From: Oleiagrimonas soli
GTDB taxonomy: Bacteria; Pseudomonadota; Gammaproteobacteria; Xanthomonadales; Rhodanobacteraceae
Reading direction: 5' to 3'
NCBI RefSeq assembly: GCF_000761445.1
Contig: NZ_KN196470.1
Location: 1,224,823 to 1,288,822 of the forward strand
Length of the DNA stretch: 64,000 nt
Shown here: positions 57,526 to 64,000 of the stretch, piece by piece
Layout: every line of letters begins with the position of its first letter
Numbering within the stretch: the first letter of the stretch is position 1
The notes under the pieces: generated by a model
Seen by the model: the letters and a program-made list of their open reading frames with translations, nothing else
Told to the model about the DNA's origin: nothing
Database searches by the model: none
Translations under genes and position numbers: made by a program

Positions 57526-58077
57526 TCAGTGCACGCCGACGCCCACGCCGACGCCACTGCCGCCGCCGCTACCGACGCCGACACCCATGCCGAAGCTGAT
57601 GTTGGGGTGTCCCTGACGCATTTCCTCGGCCGTCCAGACGTGGTGCTGTTCCACCTTCACGCGCGGGAACACGTAGCTGGCTTCGCCGACCTTGCCGGAA
57701 TGCACGCCGTCCAGCGTGCCGCGCACGGTCACCGGCGAACCCGGCGGCAGCGTCAGCGGCTCGACGTAGCCGGGCAGCACGGCGATGAAGCGGCCGATGC
57801 CCTTGTCGCGGCTGATCCGCGGCCGCTGCGAGCGGTCCAGCGGGTAGGCCAGCATCTCGACGTCGGTGTGGTCGGTGAAGTTTTCCACGCGTACCACCGT
57901 GCCACCCCAGATCACCGGCTGATCCTGGTATTGCTCGGGCGTCTGCGCGACCTGCATCGGCGTGACCGCCGCGGTGCCGGGCGCGACGGTGTAGATCGGC
58001 GCGGGCGCACAGCCGGCGACGAGCGCCAGCCATGCGACGACGGCGAGGCTCGGAAGAAGACGGGCGAAGCGGTTCAT
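57526..58077 (-). CDS. slp: Slp-family outer-membrane lipoprotein with Gly/Val tail
   Basis: This 183-aa outer membrane lipoprotein of the Slp (starvation-lipoprotein) family has lipobox LVAGC, then VIWGGTVVRVENFTDHTDVE, AYPLDRSQRP and the domain end SYVFPRVKVEQHHVW. Slp and its relatives appear in stationary phase or under stress, but the function is unclear. The last ~20 residues alternate Gly and Val (GVGVGS, GVGVGVGVH). It converges on the CDF gene with 4 bp between stops. Confidence 0.9.
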   Translation of the reverse strand: MNRFARLLPSLAVVAWLALVAGCAPAPIYTVAPGTAAVTPMQVAQTPEQYQDQPVIWGGTVVRVENFTDHTDVEMLAYPLDRSQRPRISRDKGIGRFIAVLPGYVEPLTLPPGSPVTVRGTLDGVHSGKVGEASYVFPRVKVEQHHVWTAEEMRQGHPNISFGMGVGVGSGGGSGVGVGVGVH

Positions 58078-58141
58078 GGTCGTTTCCTGTGCGCGCGAGC
58101 GTGCCGTCAGCTTAGCCCAAGCGGGGCGGACGGCAAGCGGT

Positions 58142-58990
58142 TCAGACCGAGGTGCCGTCCTCGGTTTTCAGCCAGTTCAGCCGCGCCGTGCCGTCTTCGC
58201 CCTCGGCCGCGAGCTGTTTGGCGAGCAGGCGCAGCACGGGTTCCAGCGTCGCATCCAGTCGCCAGGGCGGGTTGAGCAGCGCCATGCCGGCGCCGTTGAG
58301 GCGTTCCGGCACGTGATCCGGACGGATCAGCAGTTCCACGTCGAGCACGGTCTTCGCCGCGCACCGGCGCAGCCAGCGGCGGAACGGCTGCAGGTCGCGC
58401 CCCTGCTTGATCGGATACCACACCGCATAGACGCCGTTCGGCCAGCGCGTCAGCGCGGTGTCCAGCGACGCCTGGATGCGCGCGTATTCGCCGATCTGTT
58501 CCTCGAACGGCGGATCGATCAGCACCAGGCCACGCTTCTGCGCGGGCGGCAGCAGCGCCTTGAGTGCGGCGTAGCCGTCGCGTTCGTGCACGTGGATGCG
58601 GCGGTCGTCGCGGAACAGGGCACGCAGTTTCGCGGCTTCCTCGGGCAGCAGCTCGCAGACCTGGGCGGCGTCGTCGGCGCGCAGCAGACGGGCGGCGATG
58701 CGCGGCGATCCGGGGTAGTGGTTGGCCCCTTCGGCGGCGACCAGATCGAGGTAGCGATCCAGCAGCGGCTGGCGTCCGCGCAGGGCGCGCAGGCGACCGA
58801 TGCCGGCCGCGGCCTCGGAGGTCTTGCGCGCGGCCTCGCCGGACAGGTCGTAGCGACCGGCGCCGGCGTGCGTGTCGATGTAGCACAGCGGCTTGGGCTT
58901 GGCCTGCAGCGCCTCGATCAGTGCGATCAGGACGCAATGCTTGAGAACGTCGGCGAAATTGCCGGCATGGTAGGCGTGGCGATAATTCAT
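58142..58990 (-). CDS. rlmJ: 23S rRNA (adenine2030-N6)-methyltransferase
   Basis: RlmJ methylates A2030 in 23S rRNA using SAM. The 282-aa protein has the N-terminal YRHAYHAGNFADVLKHCVL, the insert YPGSPRIAARLLR, the acidic DTHAGAGRYDL and the catalytic NPPF-like DPPFEEQ. The length fits the family. The ATG is at 58990, 75 bp from the divergent copL start. Confidence 0.94.
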   Translation of the reverse strand: MNYRHAYHAGNFADVLKHCVLIALIEALQAKPKPLCYIDTHAGAGRYDLSGEAARKTSEAAAGIGRLRALRGRQPLLDRYLDLVAAEGANHYPGSPRIAARLLRADDAAQVCELLPEEAAKLRALFRDDRRIHVHERDGYAALKALLPPAQKRGLVLIDPPFEEQIGEYARIQASLDTALTRWPNGVYAVWYPIKQGRDLQPFRRWLRRCAAKTVLDVELLIRPDHVPERLNGAGMALLNPPWRLDATLEPVLRLLAKQLAAEGEDGTARLNWLKTEDGTSV

Positions 58991-59013
58991 TCGGAGGTCA
59001 TGCGCGGCGAGGT

Positions 59014-59027
59014 TGGACCCGGGTCCA
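59014..59027. promoter_or_regulatory. 14-bp perfect palindrome in the rlmJ-copL divergent region
   Basis: TGGACCCGGGTCCA is a perfect palindrome ~40 bp upstream of copL. It is a candidate operator for the copper cluster. I cannot match it to a named copper box, so the regulator is unknown. Confidence 0.45.
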
Positions 59028-59065
59028 GCGTTGAGCGGAAGGTCGGAGCGAAGTACGCTAGCGCT

Positions 59066-59443
59066 GTGCGTACCTTGTCCCTCCAGCGATTGTCGCATGC
59101 GCCGCGTCTGACGGCGCTGGCGCTGTTTGCCTGGCTGTTGATGGCGACGCTGCCGACGCTGGCGGGTGCGCGCACCGCACATGCCTCGTCCATGCATGGC
59201 GCGATAGCGCAGATGCACGCGCACGCGGGTGCGCCGTGCGGCATGCCGTGCTGCGGCGGCGCCGGTCACGACGGCGGTTGTCTGCATGCCTGCGGCTGCG
59301 CGCTGACCTGCGGCGGCGTGGTGGTCATGGCGCAGGGACCGTGGCCCGCGCTGCCGAGGCATGCGACACAAACCTGGTCGACGCAGATGCCGGACTGGTC
59401 CGGACCGCTTGCACCGCCGCCATTGCGACCTCCACGCGTCTGA
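59066..59443 (+). CDS. copL: Copper-cluster leader protein, CopL-like (DUF2946-type)
   Basis: This 125-aa protein has a signal-type helix (LTALALFAWLLMATLPTLAG), then a Cys/His/Met-rich segment (GAPCGMPCCGGAGHDGGCLH and CGCALTCGG) suited to copper binding. It lies directly upstream of copA-copB, where Xanthomonas copL lies. The start is unclear: a GTG at 59066 without a good ribosome site is the most upstream start in frame. Confidence 0.72.
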   Translation: MRTLSLQRLSHAPRLTALALFAWLLMATLPTLAGARTAHASSMHGAIAQMHAHAGAPCGMPCCGGAGHDGGCLHACGCALTCGGVVVMAQGPWPALPRHATQTWSTQMPDWSGPLAPPPLRPPRV

Positions 59444-59533
59444 ATCTCCCGCTCTACCCCTGAGCGCGCGCACCCTTGGCGGTGTGCGCTTCCGGGCCTG
59501 GCTTCGATGGGCCCGCACAAGGAGATTTGCGAT

Positions 59534-61264
59534 ATGTCCGATTTCCGACAGCGGCCGCCAGCGGCGGCCCTGACCCGACGCCGTTTCGTGCAAGGCCTCG
59601 CGCTCGGTGGCGCAGCCGCTGGCCTCGGTCTGCTGCGCGCGCCGCGTGCGATGGCGGCGGCTAAGCCGTACGGTCTTGCCCAGCTGCGCGGCACCCGCTT
59701 CGCTCTCGACATCGGCGAGCTGCCGGTCGATTACACCGGCCGTGCACGCATTGCCACCGCGATCAACGGCTCCGTGCCCGGACCGCTGCTGCGCTGGAAG
59801 CAGGGCGACACGGTGACGATTCAGGTGCGCAACCGCTTGCGCGTGCCGACGTCCATCCACTGGCACGGCATCCTGCTGCCCGCGGACATGGACGGCGTGC
59901 CCGGTCTCAGCTTTCCCGGCATCGCGCCGGGCGAGACCTTCACCTACCGTTTCAAGCTGCGCCAGAGCGGCACCTACTGGTACCACAGTCATTCCGGTTT
60001 TCAGGAGCAGACCGGCCTGTACGGTCCGCTGGTGGTCGAACCGGAAGGCGGCGAGCGGCATCCGACCGAGCGCGACTACGTGGTCATGCTCAACGACTGG
60101 ACCGACGAGGACCCGTGGTCGATCTTCGCCACGCTGAAAAAACACAGCGACTTCTACAACTTCGCCGAGCCGACCGCGCCCGAGTTCCTGCGCGACATGA
60201 AGCGCCTGGGCCTGCAGCAAGCGCTGGCGAAGCGGAAGATGTGGAACCGCATGCGCATGAGCCCGGCCGACCTGTCCGACGTCACCGGCTATACCTACAC
60301 CTACCTGATGAACGGCCACACGCCGAACGGCAACTGGACCGGCCTGTTCTCGCGCGGCGAGAAGGTGCGTCTGCGCTTCATCAACGGTTCGGCGATGAGC
60401 TTCTTCGACGTGCGCATTCCGGGCCTGAAGATGACCGTGGTCGCGGCCGACGGCCAGGACGTCGAACCGGTCTCGGTGGATGAATTCCGCATCGCCGTGG
60501 CCGAAACCTACGACGTCATTGTCGAGCCGTCGGACGACCGCGCCTACACCATCTTCGCGCAGTCGATGGATCGCACCGGCTATGCGCGCGGCACGCTGGC
60601 GCCGCGCACGGGCATGCAGGCCGAGGTGCCGGCGATGGACCCGCGCGCGCAGTTGGCGATGGTCGACATGATGGGCGCGATGGCGATGCCGGGCGGCATG
60701 CACGATGGACATGCGATGCACGGCATGTCGATGCCCGCCGATCCGCCGGCGCATCACGCGCGCACCGAATACGGTCCGGGCGTGGACATGCGCGTGGATC
60801 ACCCGCGCGACAACATAGATGACCCCGGCATCGGCCTGCGCGGCAACGGTCGCAAGGTGCTGACCTACGCCGACCTGCACACCCTCGGCGGCCCCGTCGA
60901 CACGCGCGAGCCGGGACGCGACATCGAGCTGCACCTGACCGGCAACATGGAGCGCTACATGTGGTCGTTCGACGGCCAGAAGTTCGCCGACGCCAAGCCG
61001 CTGCATTTCCGCTATGGCGAGCATCTGCGGGTGACCCTGGTCAACGACACCATGATGACCCACCCGATTCACCTGCACGGCATGTGGAGCGAGCTGGAAG
61101 CGCCGGACGGATCGTTCCAGGTGCGCAAGCACACGATCAGCGTGCAGCCGGCGCAGCGGGTGCGTTACCGGGTCAGTGCCGATGCGCTGGGCCGCTGGGC
61201 CTATCACTGCCATCTGCTCTACCACATGGAGGCGGGCATGTTCCGCGAGGTGGTGGTGTCATGA
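59534..61264 (+). CDS. copA: Periplasmic multicopper oxidase CopA
   Basis: CopA oxidises or sequesters copper in the periplasm. The 576-aa protein has a Tat signal (RRRFVQGLALGG near residues 15-26), copper ligands HWHG (109-112), HSHSG (151-155), HPIHLHGMW and the final YHCHLLYHMEAGMF, which make the trinuclear and type 1 sites. The Met/His-rich loop (MHDGHAMHGMSM, with MDMRVDH) is the copper-binding feature of CopA. The ATG at 59534 follows AAGGAG. It overlaps copB. Confidence 0.95.
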   Translation: MSDFRQRPPAAALTRRRFVQGLALGGAAAGLGLLRAPRAMAAAKPYGLAQLRGTRFALDIGELPVDYTGRARIATAINGSVPGPLLRWKQGDTVTIQVRNRLRVPTSIHWHGILLPADMDGVPGLSFPGIAPGETFTYRFKLRQSGTYWYHSHSGFQEQTGLYGPLVVEPEGGERHPTERDYVVMLNDWTDEDPWSIFATLKKHSDFYNFAEPTAPEFLRDMKRLGLQQALAKRKMWNRMRMSPADLSDVTGYTYTYLMNGHTPNGNWTGLFSRGEKVRLRFINGSAMSFFDVRIPGLKMTVVAADGQDVEPVSVDEFRIAVAETYDVIVEPSDDRAYTIFAQSMDRTGYARGTLAPRTGMQAEVPAMDPRAQLAMVDMMGAMAMPGGMHDGHAMHGMSMPADPPAHHARTEYGPGVDMRVDHPRDNIDDPGIGLRGNGRKVLTYADLHTLGGPVDTREPGRDIELHLTGNMERYMWSFDGQKFADAKPLHFRYGEHLRVTLVNDTMMTHPIHLHGMWSELEAPDGSFQVRKHTISVQPAQRVRYRVSADALGRWAYHCHLLYHMEAGMFREVVVS

Positions 61265-62328
61265 GCCGCGCGCATCGTTTTCTGTGGGCGGGGCTGGTGT
61301 CGTGCGCGGCATCGATGGCGATGCTTCCCGCGCAGGCCCAGGACGCGCCTGCCGCGGCGTCCAGCGCCATGCCGCCCATGCAAGGCATGCCGATGACGTC
61401 GCATGCATCGATGGACACCACGACGGCGCCCGCGAAGGCATCGTCGTCGTCCACTCACGCGGACAGCCACCATGCCGCCGCCATGCCCGGCATGCACATG
61501 TCCGGGGATGGGGCGCACGCGTCCCATCAGGCATCGCCGCCCTCGACCATGCCCGCCATGAAGCAGGCCGGCGGCGACGCCATGCAGGGCATGTCGATGG
61601 GGGCGATGCAGGGCGGCAGCGCGCCGCCGGACGCACGCGACCCCGACTACTCGGACGGCCTTTCCTTTGCGCCCGACCACGACGTGCACATGCACGGCGA
61701 CAGCCGCTTCGGCATGCTTTCCGTGGATCGCCTCGAATACGTGCACACCGATCACGCGGACGGCGCGGCGCTGGAAGGTCAGGCCTGGTACGGCGGCGAT
61801 CTCGATCGCGCGGTGCTGGCCTTCGAGGCCGAATCCAGTGGCGGCCGCGTTCACGACAGCCGCGTCGAGGCGCTGTGGAGTCATGCGGTCAGCGCGTACT
61901 GGGACACCCGACTCGGCGTGCGTCAGGACGGCGGCGACGGACCTTCGCGCACGTGGGCGGCGTTCGGCGTGCAGGGGTTGGCGCCGTACTGGTTCGACGT
62001 GCAGGCGGAACTCTACGCCGGACCGTCTGGGCGCACCGCGGCGCGTGTCGAGGTCGAGTACGACGTGCTGTTCACGCAGCGCCTGATCCTGACGCCGAAG
62101 GTCGAACTCAACGCCTACGGCAAGGACGATCCGGCGCGCGGCATCGCGCGCGGCGTGTCCAGCGCCGACATGGGACTGCGTCTGCGCTACGAGATACGAC
62201 GCCGGTTCGCGCCCTATGTCGGCGTGGCCTGGACGCGTCGACTGGGTGCCTCGGCCGGACTGGCGCGTCGCCAGGGCGAGCCGGTGCTGGAACGAAAGTG
62301 GGTCGCCGGCGTGCGGCTTTGGTTCTGA
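61261..62328 (+). CDS. copB: Copper resistance outer-membrane protein CopB
   Basis: This 355-aa outer-membrane beta-barrel (C-terminal ~230 residues, ending in a terminal aromatic WF, RLWF) has an N-terminal Met/His/Ser-rich segment after the signal peptide (MPPMQGMPM, AAAMPGMHM, MQGMSMGAMQ) that binds copper. YSDGLSFAPDHDVHMHGD precedes the CopB domain. It overlaps copA by ATGA and is followed 16 bp later by a cytochrome c gene. Confidence 0.93.
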   Translation: MSRAHRFLWAGLVSCAASMAMLPAQAQDAPAAASSAMPPMQGMPMTSHASMDTTTAPAKASSSSTHADSHHAAAMPGMHMSGDGAHASHQASPPSTMPAMKQAGGDAMQGMSMGAMQGGSAPPDARDPDYSDGLSFAPDHDVHMHGDSRFGMLSVDRLEYVHTDHADGAALEGQAWYGGDLDRAVLAFEAESSGGRVHDSRVEALWSHAVSAYWDTRLGVRQDGGDGPSRTWAAFGVQGLAPYWFDVQAELYAGPSGRTAARVEVEYDVLFTQRLILTPKVELNAYGKDDPARGIARGVSSADMGLRLRYEIRRRFAPYVGVAWTRRLGASAGLARRQGEPVLERKWVAGVRLWF

Positions 62329-62344
62329 ACGAAGGAGCATCAAC

Positions 62345-62953
62345 ATGAAATGGATCGGTTCCCTGATCCTGGTCGTCGTCCTCGGTGCGGTCGCGCTGGG
62401 GGCGTGGGTCTACTCGGGCCTGTACGACATCGGCGCGGACGCGCCGCACTGGACGGTCACGCGCAAGGCCATCGCGGTGTTGCGCGAGCGTTCGATCGAC
62501 ACGCGGGCGGCGAAGATCACCGACATCCCCGATCTCGACGATCCGGCGCTGATCCGTCTGGGCGCGGCGCACTACCGCGAGATGTGCACCGGTTGCCATC
62601 TGGCGCCCGGCATGCACGATTCCGAGCTGCGCACCGGGCTGTACCCGCAGCCGCCGGACCTGACGCGTTTCGCGCCGGAGCCGGCGGAGGCGTTCTGGGT
62701 TATCAAGCACGGCGTCAAGATGACCGCCATGCCGGCGTGGGGCAAGACCCACGACGATCACAAGATCTGGGCGATGGTGGCCTATCTGGAGAAGCAGCCG
62801 GGCCTGAGTGCCGCGCAGTACCAGGCGCTCACCGCGGGTGCGGCGGACGATGACGACGACGCGCCGCACGATCACGCGTCGTCGGAACCTGCGGCGGCCT
62901 CGTCCGCGAGTCGAAGCGCGTCAGCGCCAGCGCCAGCATCCAGCGCGCCTTGA
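62345..62953 (+). CDS. Membrane-anchored cytochrome c with Asp/His and Ala/Ser tail
   Basis: This 202-aa class I-type monohaem cytochrome c has an N-terminal helix (residues 4-24) as anchor and haem motif CTGCH at 81-85; Met in VKMTAMPAWG is the likely axial ligand. After the haem domain (~165) comes an acidic run with His (ADDDDDAPHDHASS), then an Ala/Ser/Pro tail. It is co-transcribed with copAB (16 bp gap), suggesting a role linked to the copper system. The ATG at 62345 follows AAGGAG. Confidence 0.87.
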   Translation: MKWIGSLILVVVLGAVALGAWVYSGLYDIGADAPHWTVTRKAIAVLRERSIDTRAAKITDIPDLDDPALIRLGAAHYREMCTGCHLAPGMHDSELRTGLYPQPPDLTRFAPEPAEAFWVIKHGVKMTAMPAWGKTHDDHKIWAMVAYLEKQPGLSAAQYQALTAGAADDDDDAPHDHASSEPAAASSASRSASAPAPASSAP

Positions 62954-62960
62954 GCGGGTG

Positions 62961-62979
62961 GGCCGGCCGCGTGCCGGCC
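62961..62979. terminator. GC-rich inverted repeat between convergent genes
   Basis: GGCCGGC (62961-62967) and GCCGGCC (62973-62979) pair with a CGCGT loop, 8 bp after the cytochrome stop and before the CDF stop. There is no T-tract of note; a bidirectional terminator is plausible. Confidence 0.5.
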
Positions 62980-62983
62980 TCGT

Positions 62984-63994
62984 TCAAGCGTGTTCGTGCC
63001 GAGGGTGGCCGCGCTCGAACGCGCAGGGCGCGGCAGCCGGTTCGCCTTCGGCGCAATGGTCGGTCTGCAGCGTGGTGTGGGTGATGCCGAAGCGCTGCTG
63101 CAGCATGCGCTCGATGTCGCGGCGGGTGTCGTGGCAGTCGACTTCGTGGCTGACCAGCACGTGCGCGGACAGCGCCGGCATTTCCGAGGTGACTTCCCAC
63201 ACGTGCAGGTCGTCCAGCCGGTTGACGTGCGGCATCGCCAGGATCGCCTCGGCGATGGTTTCCGGGTGCAGGTCGCGCGGTGCGGCTTCGAGGAACACGC
63301 GGCCGGAATCGCGCACCAGTCCGTAGCCCGCGCGCAGCATGAGCGCCGCGACGACCAGCGCGGCCAGCGCGTCGACGCGGTTCCAGCCGGTCGCCCAGAT
63401 CACCGCGCCGGCCACGGCGGTGGCGACGAAGGCGTACAGGTCGGTGAGGATGTGCTGGAAGCTGCCTTCGACATTGAGGCTGCGGCGGTTGGCCTTGCTC
63501 ATGATCCACACCGCCAGCAGGTTCACGGCGATGCCGGCCAGGGCGACGAAGAACACCCAGCGGCCCGCGACCTGCGGCGGATCGAACAGGCGGTACACCG
63601 CTTCGATGATGAACCAGCCCGACAGCAGCAGCAGGGTGATGCCGTTGGCCTGCGCGCTGAGAATCTCGGCGCGCTTGAAGCCGAAGGTGAAATGGCCGTC
63701 CGCGGGCCGCTTCGCCAGACGCATGGCGACCAGCGCGAGAGCAATGGCGGCGACGTCGGTGAGCATGTGGCCGGCGTCCGAGATCAACGCCAGCGACGAG
63801 GCCAGGATGCCGGCCACGACCTCCAGCACCATGTAGCCGCTGAGCAGCAGCAGGGCGAGCGTCAGGTAGCGACGGTCGGCATCGGCGGCGACGCCATGCG
63901 CGTGGTGGTCGTGCCCGTGATGGCCGTGATCGTGATGGCCGTGATCGTGAAGATCGTGGTCATGGCCGGAGTGATCGTGATGGTGAGCGTGCAA
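62984..63994 (-). CDS. CzcD/ZitB-type cation diffusion facilitator, His-rich N-terminus
   Basis: This 336-aa Zn/Co/Cd antiporter has a His-rich leader (residues 2-34), then six helices with SLALISDAGHMLTDVAAIAL (helix II metal site), HFTFGFKRAEILSA, SFQHILTDLYAFV (helix V site) and the cytoplasmic domain ending in HVLVSHEVDC and GHPRHEHA. The start is uncertain: I used a TTG at 63994, but the frame stays open to the window edge, so the gene may begin beyond it. Confidence 0.88.
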   Translation of the reverse strand: MHAHHHDHSGHDHDLHDHGHHDHGHHGHDHHAHGVAADADRRYLTLALLLLSGYMVLEVVAGILASSLALISDAGHMLTDVAAIALALVAMRLAKRPADGHFTFGFKRAEILSAQANGITLLLLSGWFIIEAVYRLFDPPQVAGRWVFFVALAGIAVNLLAVWIMSKANRRSLNVEGSFQHILTDLYAFVATAVAGAVIWATGWNRVDALAALVVAALMLRAGYGLVRDSGRVFLEAAPRDLHPETIAEAILAMPHVNRLDDLHVWEVTSEMPALSAHVLVSHEVDCHDTRRDIERMLQQRFGITHTTLQTDHCAEGEPAAAPCAFERGHPRHEHA

Positions 63995-64000
63995 CGCGGT

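Noticed and set aside
58991-61225. Minus-strand frame reading from copA into rlmJ as one large protein
   Set aside because: The upstream part is the antisense of copA and copL. The RlmJ family begins at the ATG at 58990.

Overview
The window is a GC-rich gammaproteobacterial chromosome segment, most likely from Xanthomonadales (Rhodanobacteraceae or Xanthomonadaceae). This is an inference from gene content: a copL-copA-copB copper cluster, a GNAT-minC-minD-minE run, aerobic cbb3 oxidase genes next to an FNR regulator, and dispersed intergenic repeats. Most of it is ordinary housekeeping sequence in tightly packed operons with many 4-bp ATGA/GTGA overlaps. I see no tRNA, rRNA, CRISPR, transposase or integrase gene.

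1-6.8 kb is the accessory part. After dbpA come a small operon with an AvrRpt2-like (C70) papain-type lipoprotein protease and a secreted partner, and then visibly lower-GC cassettes. These hold a trypsin-like protease, a WYL-type mini-protein and a small secreted protein, separated by two 60-bp integron attC sites with no integrase in view. Copies of an intergenic repeat with a covarying 13-bp hairpin lie around this segment, and two of them bracket it in inverted orientation.

6.8-22.9 kb carries a penicillin-acylase family hydrolase, parC, a TraB/GumN protein, cfa, a fluoride-riboswitch-controlled crcB-DUF190 unit, a Bcr-type MFS exporter, an HExxH protein, minE-minD-minC with a GNAT gene, a DesK/NarL-type two-component pair, and a membrane SRPBCC protein with a split GyrI-like domain.

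22.9-43 kb carries a GldA/GldF/GldG-type ABC cluster, copper delivery proteins (CtaG-like, PCuAC, SCO), DUF423, purT, bpt, tesB, an AmpD-like amidase, rlmKL, egtB-egtD (ergothioneine), an M4 metalloprotease, a GFA enzyme, DUF4396 and an EF-hand protein.

43-64 kb carries mfd, a GNAT gene, an FNR-type regulator, and a ten-gene cbb3 oxidase operon on the minus strand (ccoN-O-Q-P, a 97-aa membrane protein, ccoG, a mini-FixH, ccoI, ccoS, a SafE-like protein). A near-perfect FNR/Anr box lies upstream of ccoN, placed as in a class II promoter. Two CDF transporters, an Slp lipoprotein, rlmJ and copL-copA-copB-cytochrome c close the window. A theme from 26 kb onward is copper: it is imported and inserted into haem-copper oxidase (CtaG, PCuAC, SCO, CcoI, SafE-like) and detoxified in the periplasm (CopLAB).
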